Source: Salvia splendens (lineage: Eukaryota > Streptophyta > Magnoliopsida > Lamiales > Lamiaceae). From it: a DNA stretch of 64,000 nucleotides. Within the stretch, counting starts at the first letter, position 1; each line of letters starts with the position of its first letter. Shown in pieces: positions 46,103-57,835 of this stretch. The notes under the pieces were generated by a model that was not told where the DNA came from, searched no databases, and was given only the letters and a program-made list of their open reading frames with translations. A program made the translations under genes and the position numbers. The DNA is taken from contig NC_056035.1 of NCBI RefSeq assembly GCF_004379255.2, positions 34,239,208 through 34,303,207 of the forward strand, read 5' to 3'.

Positions 46103-49100
46103 ATGGGGGCAGAAGCCGATTTGGTGCACGCGCCCTTACTCACTTATGCCTCTATGCTCTCTCTCCTATCTCTCTGTCCGCCGTTTGTGATTCTACTGTA
46201 AGTTCTCCCCTTTCTCTGTTTTGTTAGTTTTGGTGCTAATCAAATCCGATTATTGAATCCCAATTGAAGGTTTTTGTGGTCTCCTTCTGTGAAAGCCGTT
46301 TTTGTCGCTAGATCGATTCTCGATTCGGTTGTTTTTATTGATTTTTCAGTGCTAGATTTATGTAATTGGATTTGCTGCGACTTGACCTAAACACATCATT
46401 GGCGTTGACTGACTTTATTAGATGCGATTGTTCACAGTATGCATTGAATGATGTTCGTGCAGATGGTATACAATGGTGCATGCTGATGGATCCGTGTTGC
46501 AAACATGGGATTACCTAAGGCAGCATGGCCAGCAGGGATTGATCGATATCTGGCCAAAGCCCACTGCCACTGCATGGAAGATCATTGCTTGTTATGCCGC
46601 TTTTGAGGCTGCCCTCCAGCTGCTGCTCCCCGGGAAAAGGGTCGAGGGCCCGGTTTCACCTGCTGGGAATAAGCCTGTGTATAAGGTAGTATGTCTGTCT
46701 GTGCTGCTATGGTGGAAACAATATATAGATTTCCGTGTTTGGGTTTCTTTTGTGTGTCTTTCACCGTGCATTAAAGGCTTCAGTCTTGTTTTGTTTTCCC
46801 GTATTCTTATCACAGGCTAATGGAGTTCTAGCATATGTGGTGACACTGGTTACGTATCTTGGCCTCTGGTGGTAAGGATCTTTGAAGAGTTTTCTCACAA
46901 CTGGCACGCTTTATTTCTTAGATTTCTGAAGTACTATCATAATGTTCATTTCGGCATTCTCTTCGAAACTGAGCATTGTGCAGTTAGTTGCTAAGTGCTT
47001 GTTGACACGAAGGTGTAGTTCTTGCTCAAAATCTCTCAAGCACTGTTTCTTGATATATATATTCCACAAGTGGTTAAATGTAGTAATGTTTTAAGCCAAG
47101 GTGGTTTATGGATATCTTTGTAATTTTTCGCAGGTTTGGAATTTTCAATCCTACAATAGTTTACGACCATTTGGGAGAGATATTTTCTGCACTAATTTTA
47201 GGGAGCTTCATCTTTTGTATATTCTTGTACATCAAAGTAAGTATTCCTGGTTATGTAGATATTCCATTTGTTCTCAGTTGTACATGTTTTTATCTGACAC
47301 TTACTCTATTTTTCTCAAGGGTCATGTTGCGCCATCTTCAACAGATTCTGGATCGTCTGGAAACCTAATTATTGATTTCTATTGGGTGAGAAATTTGGTT
47401 ATATCCTCATTGTATCTTTGTTTCCTTCCCTACAGCTGTGTAGCACAAAAAAGCAGTAACTTAATGAAAGACAGATGGAATCTTTGTACATAAATTGTGG
47501 AAATTAGTTTGCTGATACAATAACCACTTAACCGGAAGTCAAAGATTGATGCGCTATCTCTTTTCAGGGAATGGAGCTTTATCCTCGCATTGGCGAGAAC
47601 TTCGATATCAAAGTGTTCACAAACTGCAGATTTGGGATGATGTCTTGGGCTGTTCTTGCTGTTACCTATTGCATAAAGCAGGTAATGCTGCCTGAAATCA
47701 TTGTTCATGGAAACTCTTGTCTTCGCTCGTGATTATTTTAGTTGTCTTTAACTATCTCAAAATGCGAAAATTTGCTTATGATGGCAATTGGCCACTCTAT
47801 GTTGTTCCCCCCTGCAGTACGAAACATATGGAAAGCTATCCGATTCTATGTTGGTTAACACAATATTAATGTTGGTATATGTAACCAAATTCTTTTGGTG
47901 GGAAGCCGGATATTGGAACACAATGGATATAGCTCATGATAGAGGTCTGGTTTTGCATTTGCACTATATTGATTGTATCTCAAGTTTCCTCATGATTGGG
48001 TGATTGTTGTTTCCATAACTCCAAATTACTTGATGCATTTTCAGCTGGCTTTTACATCTGTTGGGGTTGTTTGGTGTGGGTCCCATCTATATATACATCT
48101 CCTGGCATGTACCTTGTCAATCACCCTTTGAATCTTGGAGTTAAGGTATTTTTTCAGTTACTTAGCATTTAGTCAAATAGTGATAAAGCAATATGCAAGA
48201 TTTTGGCTTCTTTAGATGCCTCCCTACTACTTTTTGCATAGGTGCGAAGATCTTTGTTCAGGTTCCTTATAGGAAAGTAAAAACAATAAAACCACAACTT
48301 TTACATATACAACAAATTAGCATAATCATGGTTTGGCTGAAATTCTGAATGATAGTAGACTTATGCCATGGCCAGTACTCTGCGACTGAGATCTTGCTCA
48401 ACCTTATATCAGTTTCTTATCTCTAACTTGCCCTTAATTAACTTTGTTTTGCAGCTTGCAATATTGATTCTTGTGGCAGGCATACTCTGCATATACATAA
48501 ACTATGATTGTGACAGGCAAAGGCAAGAATTTAGGAGGACGAATGGGAAATGCCTGGTCTGGGGAAAAGCACCATCCAAGGTAGTGATAATGATCCGTGA
48601 TCTCACTGTTTAGTTATCGTATTGGTGAAAGAGTTATTAAATTGTTAGTTTGTCTTTTTCAAATTTGATGTAGATTGTTGCCTCATACACAACTACTACC
48701 GGTCAGACAAAAAACAGCCTTTTACTGACATCAGGATGGTAAGTCATGCTCCAAATACATTACATGTAAAAGTAAGTTCCAAACACAACGACTACCGGTC
48801 ATACAAAGACCTATCTTTGTACACGTAACGTTGGTGCGGTTTATTGCTTCATATCACCTTTCCACATTAGCTTCAGGCTTCACACTCATCAGCTCAAAAT
48901 ATTTCACTAAATGATGATTTGGAACACGGGTTGATCAAAACTTAATACGTAAAGAAATAACAAAAGTAAATTATGCTTCGACAGGTGGGGCTTAGCTCGT
49001 CACTTCCATTATGTACCGGAAATCCTGGGAGCCTTCTTCTGGACTGTACCAGCTCTGTTCGACCATGTAAGCTTCTCACCAACATTTTTAAGTTTTAAAC

Positions 49101-49788
49101 TTAACACCTTCCTAACCCCGGCCTCCTCTCATCTAACTTGCAGTTTCTCCCATACTTTTATGTGGTGTTCCTTACAATTCTTCTTTTTGACCGAGCTAAG
49201 AGGGATGATGACAGATGCAAAACAAAGTAAGCACACATCATTATCTTCACGTAGATGTTATATCAATTCACCATTGCATATTGGTACTTATCGAGTAAAG
49301 AATAAATTTGCTTGTCGTTGTTCTTATGAACATAATTCTTCCATTATTACGAATAAAATATAGAATCCTAACCCTTGTTAGGAAGTAATCTACTGAACAG
49401 GGGAAGTCTATAGGATAGTCATGGTATAACCTTTCCAATGCAATAAAGCTACTTAGTGTCTATTTTTCTTCACTAAAGGGGTATTTTCCATGGATTTGCC
49501 TTGGTATCATGTTCATACCGTTGTATTGAATGATCCCGGCCGGTTGCTTTTAGCCATGAATAGAAGCATATCACCGTGAATCTCATTTTAGCACAACTCC
49601 CGCATATCGTAGACTGGGTCAGTATTGCATTACATGTTTGATTTATGAATGTGGTAAGATTATAGATCATGTGTTCATTGATTGTAACATTTTGATTGGA
49701 AATTATTTCTGTTTGGTGCAGGTATGGCAAGTACTGGAAGCTGTATTGCGACAAGGTCCCTAGCAGGATTATACCTGGAATTTACTAG
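46103..49788 (+). CDS. DWF5: 7-dehydrocholesterol reductase (sterol delta-7 reductase), DWF5-like
   Basis: Thirteen exons: 46103-46197, 46463-46685, 46816-46871, 47134-47236, 47320-47385, 47568-47681, 47818-47944, 48045-48145, 48455-48580, 48674-48738, 48985-49066, 49144-49226 and 49722-49788. All phases close, giving 435 aa (Arabidopsis DWF5 is 432). ERG4/ERG24 family signatures: GMELYPRIGENFDIKVFTNC, SGWWGLARHFHYVPEILGAF, DRAKRDDDRCKTKYGKYWKL and the ending YCDKVPSRIIPGIY. Multiple membrane spans fit an ER enzyme. It uses NADPH to reduce the delta-7 bond of 5-dehydroepisterol-type sterols, in the pathway to campesterol and brassinosteroids. The N-terminus MGAEADLVHAPLLTY is typical of plant members. 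No damage seen. Confidence 0.95.
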
Positions 49789-50744
49789 TAATTTGTGGAT
49801 CTTTCAATATTTTGACATTGTTGAGGACTCACTTGCATTGATCATTTTTGATCTATTAATTAAATGCTGCTTCTGTTTTTGTTTGTAGATTTGACACGGT
49901 TTCTCAGTTACTGCATGAACTTCCATTTTAAATATCAATATTTTTCTGGGCAGCAAAGCAAATCTATGATCAAGACCAGTTGCATTAAATCCTTGTGATC
50001 AAAATGATTTTTTATTGGGAAAAGCATCACAAAATGAAACCATCACCCTTAAAAATAATTTTTGTATCAAAGAGAAGTTCTTGGAAAAGCATTATCTTTC
50101 AGAAGATCAAACATTGATATAATCAGATGAATGAGATTTACTTAGTTCAAAACACATTATCCCTATAAATTGAAGCATCAAATAAATCAACTCAACCATA
50201 GCTTATGCACAAGTTCCAGTCTTTGCTACGAAACAACACAATCTGCAGAAAACAGCTCCCATTCATGAACAACAGCCTCTTAAAATAGTGAGATGAGATA
50301 GATGGATCTATAACAATTCTATTTCTTTGGATTTTATTTGTAAATTTCTGTGCTTATAAAGAAGGACCTCCACTGCTTGAATATTTACGAAATGATTGGT
50401 GCTGATTGTTGCAAATCACACAGTACAATAGTCCAAAATAGAAAAATATAAACTTCATGTCATGCCAAAAATATGCAGTAGTTTAGGGGAGATATTTTCA
50501 GAAAGGAGTCACGCAACACGAATAAAGAAAAGAAAGATACTTGTGATTCTCTACTAAAATAAACAGCCCAAATCAGCCTCACTGCACATTGATGAACTTT
50601 TTTATTAAATTTTTTTGTTTTATAGAAGTAGTATTTTTTCCTAGGCCTTTGGACAAGCTCAAATAATTTCCCGGTTAAGCATGTAACACGTTCTACGGTG
50701 GAGATTAGTCTTTCAAAATTGAAAGACAAGACTGGTGTCTTTTC

Positions 50745-50746
<2 letters not shown>

Positions 50747-50817
<71 letters not shown>
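50747..50817. repeat. (AT)n microsatellite
   Basis: About 70 bp of uninterrupted TA dinucleotides. Confidence 0.95.
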
Positions 50818-50820
<3 letters not shown>

Positions 50821-51769
50821 TTTTAGATCTTGTAAAAATCATTCATAACTTGATAATATAGATTTTTTATACGATGTTATTCAGTTATAATGTGGCATGT
50901 TATGATTTCAGTTTATATAGAAACGGAGATAATTGGTAGTATAATTTAGTCAAAAACCTAACTTTTTTTCACTGATGTCACCATTTTTTTGAATCAAATT
51001 ATTATCTCTCTATAATAAATAGAAATGGATAATAATATAAAGATATTTCACGATCATCAATTTAGTATTTTATTACTAAAAAAATTTACAAAAAAAATGC
51101 TATTTATGCATTATAACAATGCTTTTTCATAGCAATAATAAATTATACAAATATGAAATATCAATGGCCAAAACTAATCTCTAATTTATATGAACCACTG
51201 CATTTTATATATTCGATTTAAGCTTACGCAAATAAATTTTCTACATCTGCTCTTAGGGGCTGTTTGTGTATATTTGAGTTTATAATTAATATTATAGAGA
51301 CGTATAAAAATAATAACCACATCTTATATGCTAAATAATTGAGATCAAATTCGTATAATTTAAAATTGAACACCTACAAAATAGACATGCTAGCCCGATT
51401 CTACGTAAGTTCCTTATATAACCACTTGTTACAGCAATGGAAAGAAACACAACCAAGGTGTCAAAGATAAGTGCTTAGCATATATATTTTACTCAAATTT
51501 TTTGTATTTTGACATTAAAAATGGGCAAAAAAACAAATACTGGCACTTAAAAAACGGATGGATCGTCTATAATTTGGAGTATGAAAATGATGGTTTTGGA
51601 TATGGAGTATAAAAATAAATAAATAATTAACTAAAGCGGTAAGAAAACAAATGCCTTTTTTATAAATTTGGAAACCAGCAGCCAGGACAAGGTAAGGTGT
51701 AAACAATTTTACAATAATTTGTATTTGATGGTGCAACTTGCAAGATTATATATGTTGAATTCCATATAA

Positions 51770-51818
51770 TATTAGTATTAGTATTAGTATTAGTATTAGT
51801 ATTAGTATTAGTATTAGT
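51770..51818. repeat. (ATTAGT)n microsatellite
   Basis: Eight or so hexamer units in a row. Confidence 0.9.
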
Positions 51819-52435
51819 TTTAATTTGGAATCCAACCAACAAAATGTAAGTGTCGACTGATTTTGTTGATTACAGCAATCATGATGATCACCGATATTAT
51901 AAAAAAATATTTTCTTTTTTTAAATACTAATAAATTCAAAATTGATAGTACTCCATATAATGATAGCTTGTTTCTCGTCCGTACACGTCGATCTTATACA
52001 TATTGTATTTTGAAAACTTTTATTCGAATTGAGTATAACTGACAATTTTTACTCTCCTCTTAAATGAATCTAAGTATATGAAAATAGGCGTGTTTACGTT
52101 TTATTGCTTTAAATGAAGGAATACTATAAAAATAAAAATAAAAATTATAAAGTGCAACTTCGTTCGTAACTTGGTATTACTTTTCTTCGTCTTAATATAT
52201 TTTGTTTATTGGGTTAATAATAATATAATATGGGATAAATCAAGTTTTTTAATTAAAGAAAACTTTTCTAGTATAGTATTTTGCCCCTTTATTAATTATA
52301 ATTATGAAAATGAATTTGATGTTGCGTTTTGACTATGAAATTGATAATATGTGCCGTTATTAGCATTATTAGTTTAGGTTGATAGCCTGTTCATTTCTGG
52401 TATATTAACTAAAAGTTGTTCAACTCGATCGCAAG

Positions 52436-53360
52436 CAATGTTTTAAAAACCGGACCGGCAAGCGAACCGGCGACGTTACTGGTTCACGGTTCAACCGGTC
52501 CAACCGGTCGAACCACAGGTCTAACCGTTTTACTGTTGCAAATATATATAAAAATATAGTATTAAATTTAGTAAATGATTTACAATTAATAATATATCAC
52601 AAAACATTAAACCTTATAGATAATTAGTGATGTATAAATATAAATAATATTAAAATTTAGTAAATATATTCAGATATATATATTTAATATTAGTTAGTCT
52701 AGATAAAGAATTTAATATTTCATGTATTAAAATAGATAATGTTTATATTAATTTAAGAAAATTTATTTCGTAAAATAATATATAATTAAATACGAATTAA
52801 GTACTTATTAATTAGTTTAGATATGATTATTCATTAATGTCAATAGCTAGGGTATATAAATTAAGTATGTAATATAAAAAATTTATTTATAGTAAATAAT
52901 GAATCTTATATGGTACTAATAATAATATAGGTGATAAGTAGATCATCATTAAAATATAAAGGATGATAATTATATATATTATAATTAACAATTATATTAA
53001 AGAATAATAAAATTAAAATGAATTATTAGTTTTTGTAGATAAAATTAATGGTTAATGTATAAAAATATTTAATGTTCAAATTGTTCAATGAGCCCATGTG
53101 GTGGAGTGGTAGAGGTCTTCTTAACTAGAAGAGTGGTCATGAGTTCAACCTCTACCAACAACAAATTTATAAATTTTTTTTTAAAAAAAATAGAAAATCG
53201 GTTTCCGGTTCACGGTCCAACCGGTCCGACCAGCCGGTTCCATCGGTTCACGGCGGTTCAATGCAGTGGTGGTTTAAAGGGGTGAACCGGACCGGACTAC
53301 CTACCGGTTCGCGGTCCGACCGGTCGAACCGGCCGGTCCGGTCCGGTTTTTAAAACATTG
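52436..53360. mobile_element. hAT-type MITE with CCGGTT-rich ends
   Basis: Perfect inverted ends of at least 20 bp start CAATGTTTTAAAAACCGGAC, and an exact 8-bp duplication ATCGCAAG lies at 52428-52435 and 53361-53368. Both arms are dense in CCGGTT/AACCGG motifs. The interior is AT-rich with no transposase but has a tRNA-like segment near the right arm. Confidence 0.88.
53092..53160 (+). other. tRNA-like segment inside the hAT MITE
   Basis: TGGTGGAGTGG (53099-53109) fits the Pol III A box, GAGTTCAACC (53141-53150) fits a B box, and TCTTC TTAACTA GAAGA (53116-53132) forms a perfect 5-bp stem with a 7-nt loop at the anticodon position. The loop centre reads AAC. Outer arms GGTAGAGGT (53108-53116) and ACCTCTACC (53148-53156) are perfectly complementary. 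The acceptor and T stems are poor, so this is a tRNA-derived relic or SINE head, not a tRNA gene. Confidence 0.5.
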
Positions 53361-53368
53361 ATCGCAAG

Positions 53369-54450
53369 TATATGAGCACTTTTTTATTGTTAATATTGTT
53401 GAAAATATTCCGTTGCAATATGAATTCGTGAATTATTGAAAAACTGAAAAAACTATAAGTTAATAACATGTAATATCAATAACTTTTTTCATTTTTTCAA
53501 CAAATAATAAGTTCGCAACTAAACTAATATCAAAATTAATAAGAGAAAAAAAATTAAATAAATTAAATTACGAAGTATGCTAAATAAAGATCTAACTAAA
53601 TTAAAAATAATATATAACCTTTTAAATTAAAATGTATTGGTATAAAGACCTAACTAAATAAAAAAGTATAACATTTTTTAATAAAACATGATGCATTTAT
53701 ACAAAGACATGATGAAACAAAAATTTATAAAAGTGCATGATGAAACAAATTATACTAGTATAAGAACCTCCATATGTGTTTTTCCAATAATCAAATATCA
53801 GGAGATGGATCGGCTAATTTTTTTTAACATGAATTATATCTGATTATTAATTTCCACAAACCAATTTAAGATTTGAATCAAATTTACAGAAGTTAATTAA
53901 AGACACTCTCTAGCACTGAGCTGTGTTGCCATTATTTAAGTAATAGTTTGAATTTTAGTTATACAGGTCAACACGATTTGCCTAATACTACTATCTATTT
54001 TTGACTATTTTCCTTGTTTGCATTTCCACTTTTTATATTGAGACCATACTTAACATACAGAATTTGAATTAATTTCCATTCTGCAATCTCCCATACAATT
54101 AAATTATTTATTAGAAGTTGAAAACCATAGGTTCAATATCTGAAAATCATGACATATATAGTTTGATTTCACTTCATCACAGTGCACATATCAATATATC
54201 CACACTCACATGCCTATTGCAGAGTAGATTTATTTTGTTACAAATTGCAGAGTAAAATCTGACCCCTCCATATGAAGTAGACAAGATCCCACGTCAGTGA
54301 CAGCTTCGAATTCACATGAATTCTACTAAAAACACCCATCTTAATATTATTTTAGTACCTAATCATTAAGATTGCACAACTCAACTCAATTCATTTTTTT
54401 TATCGAATCTTACTAATCCGCAGCTGCATGTACACACACGCCTAACTCAT
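53369..54450. other. AT-rich intergenic stretch, promoter region of the sugar transporter
   Basis: No gene or clear repeat seen. Confidence 0.4.
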
Positions 54451-54454
54451 CCAG

Positions 54455-54461
54455 TATAAAT
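54455..54461 (+). promoter_or_regulatory. Probable TATA box of the sugar transporter gene
   Basis: TATAAAT 67 nt before the start codon at 54528. Confidence 0.55.
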
Positions 54462-54527
54462 GTACGCCTCCATTTTCCATTATTGCATGCACCATTTTTC
54501 TTTTTCTTAATCACAAGTAACATAGAT

Positions 54528-57379
54528 ATGGCTATTGATCAACACAAAGATGTTGAACATGGCCTGGAGAAGCCCTTTATACACAAGGCCAACTGCCTCG
54601 ATTCGGACCAACAAAACGGATCGATTTCGATGGTTTTGTTGAGTACTTGTGTTGCTGTTTGTGGATCATTTCAGTTTGGATCATGTGTAAGTCCTATGGT
54701 TTTTTTTTTTTTTGAAAATATGTCCGCTTTCTTGTTTTGTTGCTTGTGAAGATCAAATATGTAACACAAAAGGGATCAAACCCAAAAAAAAAGAATGTTT
54801 AGTAGCTCAAGTTAATTTCTTTGCAGGTGGGATATACTTCACCTACTCAATCGGCTATAAGACAGGACTTAAATCTATCTATATCTGAGGTACTAATTGA
54901 GTTCTTTTATTTTTCTAATGTTCTTGATAATGAAAAAGATGGAAAGGTGAGATCTTTAACCAATTATTCATGCAGTTCTCTATGTTTGGATCCATAATAA
55001 CCATTGGTGCTATGATTGGAGCGGTTACAAGCGGTAGACTCGCAGATTACGTTGGTCGAAAAGGGGTACCAATAGCATGAGTTTTTTTAGATGTTGCAAA
55101 CTTCAGATTTTGATCTGTTTACAAAAATTTCTTGGTTATTTTCATGGGACAGGCAATGAGAATGTCAGCTGTGTTCTGCATCACAGGGTGGCTGGCTGTC
55201 TATTTCTCCATGGTTAGCGTGTTTTTCAACCATAATTTCTAGTGATTTCTTAAATTTTTTATACTAAATTTTCACTTCTTCTCTAATTCTTTGGTAAAAT
55301 GTTTATTTGAATGCAGGAAGCTCTGTTTCTTGATGTTGGAAGGTTCTGCACTGGCTACGGCATAGGAATATTCTCCTATGTGGTAAGCTTTTATCTTGTC
55401 TTAATCCATGGTGTCTTACTTCAAATGAACCAGTCTTAAAATCATGTTTATGCAAACAGGTTCCTGTCTTCATTGCTGAAATTGCGCCAAAGAATCTTCG
55501 CGGGGGACTTGCAACGTTGAATCAGGTAAGGGAAAGGCCTCAATTTGTTGAGACAGAGAGTTAGAATAACATTTTAAAGAAGTGTTTTTTCTCACAATTT
55601 TTTTCAGCTTATGATTGTCTGTGGAGCATCAACTGCATACATTGTTGGATCAGTTGTAACATGGAGAACATTAGCTTTAACTGGTTAGTTCAAAAAAATA
55701 AAATTTAGGTTAAAAAAATCATCATAAATCTCTGCTATAGCTGATTTCTGTTTCTAACTTGCCATGTTTTGATATACACAGGGCTGATCCCTTGCCTTTT
55801 AATTCTCGTTGGCCTATTCTTCGTCCCGGAATCCCCTAGATGGCTGGTGAGATTCACCCCAATAATTTGATCAAGAAATAAAATTCAAACTAAACATTCG
55901 GATCCATAAACTGTGCTTCTTGCAGGCGAAAGTAGGGCGGAAGAAAGAGTTCGAATCAGCATTGCACAGACTTCGCGGCAAGAATGCTGATATAGTGCAA
56001 GAAGCCAATGAAATTCAAGTACTACATCTCCTTTGTGCTCAATTTGTTTTGTTCAGTTGAGACTGGTTTAACGCGTTTATCTTGACATTATTGTGTATTT
56101 AGGCCAGCATTGATGTTCTACTAGATCAACCTAAAGTTAGAATAGTGGACTTGTTCGACCCCAAATACATTCGTCCGGTCACTGTAAGGATCAACACCAT
56201 TCATGTGTATGAGTTAAATGCAGATTTGGCTTGTTTGGTGTAACCGAGGTTTGTGTGTACGTTTCAGGTTGGTGTGGGATTGATGGTTTTTCAGCAGTTT
56301 GGAGGAATAAATGGGATTGGTTTCTACTCTAGTGAAACATTTGTAGCTGCAGGTTTTTCTTCAGGAAAAGCTGGGACTATTGCATATGCCATAATTCAGG
56401 TATTTGCTACAAATAATTAAATAATTAATTTTGTACTAGTATAACTTTGAAGATTGTTAAAGTGAGAAGTATTTGTGACAGGTTCCTATAACTATGGTTG
56501 GAGCAGTACTAATGGATAAATCAGGAAGAAGGCCTCTTCTCATGGTGAGTGGTCTTCATTCAAATCCTTTGCAGAAACAAGAATCACAAAATTTATTCGA
56601 TTTTTTTTTTCGTTTTTCAGATATCCTCAGCAGGAACATGCCTTGGATGCATCTTGACAGGGGCTTCATTTTTCCTTAAGGTTTGAAGCAAATTGCAATG
56701 CACAAACATAGCATTAGTATATGATCCAGTTTTTGTAAAATTGAAGAAATGTTTATTTTGTTTGGTTTTGTAACAAAACAGGAGCAAAATCTCTTGGCTG
56801 AATGTGTCCCATTTCTTGCTGTGTCTGGAGTACTGGTAAAAATGAGCTTAATGAATTTGTAGAGGAAGCAATTATTAGAGTAATGGGCTGATTTATGTTT
56901 TTTTATTTTATTTGTGAAAAAGGTATACATATCAGCCTTCTCTGTAGGGACAGGACCAGTTCCCTGGGTGGTCATGTCAGAGGTACTCCACATTTTTCAT
57001 TACAACCAAACACAAAACACACATACATACATGTTGGTGGTGTTGACATTATCTTTTTTTTTTTTTTCCAGATTTTCCCAATTCATATAAAAGGTGTAGC
57101 AGGGAGTGTTGTAGTTTTAGTGAACTGGTTAGGTGCATGGTTGATTTCCTTCACCTTCAACTACATGATGGCCTGGAGTTCTGCTGGTAAGAAGCATCAT
57201 TCTTCACTTCATCCTCAAAAAATTTTCATCAACCTCTAATGCGTTTGAAATTTTAATTTTTAGGTACGTTTTCGATCTATGCTGCATTTTGCGCGCTGAC
57301 AATAGTGTTTGTGGCGAAGATCATGCCTGAGACAAAAGGAAAAACTTTGGAAGAAATTCAGGCCTCTCTAAGCTCATGA
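54528..57379 (+). CDS. ERD6-like sugar transporter (major facilitator superfamily)
   Basis: Seventeen exons: 54528-54686, 54827-54889, 54976-55065, 55153-55212, 55317-55382, 55460-55525, 55608-55683, 55782-55846, 55926-56018, 56103-56183, 56268-56399, 56482-56544, 56621-56680, 56782-56835, 56923-56982, 57071-57186 and 57264-57379. The very small exons are typical of this subfamily, and the frame closes to 472 aa. Sugar-porter signatures: [12 protein letters not shown] in loop 2-3, [55 protein letters not shown] and the ending [12 protein letters not shown]. Twelve membrane spans are expected. Relatives export glucose or other monosaccharides across the tonoplast by proton coupling and respond to stress. 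The ATG at 54528 is the first in frame. The substrate is not proven by sequence. Confidence 0.94.
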
Positions 57380-57826
57380 ATATCAATTCTACCAATGTTT
57401 ATTCTTCACACAAAACAAAGCCAACAACATTTCATTATATTGATCTGTATATTGCCTTTGTTGTTGGCTTCAAAGTTCAAACTCTGTGTGAAAATCATGA
57501 AACCGAATTCATATGATCCATATTGGATAACTAGATCGAGAGGAAAGAAGATTTTATTTATGGATTCTTCAAAAAAATCATAATACAAAAGCTTCTTAGC
57601 TAGCTATTTATACTACAACAAGATATTTGTGTTGAAGTAACTAACTCCTAACAACCTTCCTAACTAACTCCATGCTGACTAGACTCCGACTAGATGATGA
57701 GTCAGCTCTCGCATGTTCCATATCAAAAAACTCCACGCCTATTTTCTCCCATGCATGAGTGAGCTCCCTCACTCTTCATTCCATGCATGAACTCTTCCTT
57801 TTTGCATTTCCATTCTTTAACTTTCA
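57380..57826 (-). other. Sugar transporter 3' UTR, then probable 3' LTR of the minus-strand copia element
   Basis: Immediately left of the copia coding end, minus-strand TTGAAGGGGTATG looks like a polypurine tract, followed by TGAAAG (from about 57826) as a possible LTR start. A minus-strand TATAAATAG (about 57612-57604) would be the LTR promoter. The outer LTR end cannot be set because the partner LTR is missing. Confidence 0.4.
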
Positions 57827-57835
57827 CATACCCCT

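Larger units (their letters stand above)
49789..52427. other. Intergenic stretch with microsatellites
   Basis: Begins with the sterol reductase 3' UTR. No gene recognised. Contains an (AT)n run at about 50747-50817 and an (ATTAGT)n run at about 51770-51818. Small minus-strand frames here translate these repeats or AT-rich DNA. Confidence 0.5.

Noticed and set aside
53099..53160. Functional tRNA-Val(AAC) gene
   Set aside because: Anticodon stem and loop are good, but acceptor and T stems do not pair properly; listed only as tRNA-like.
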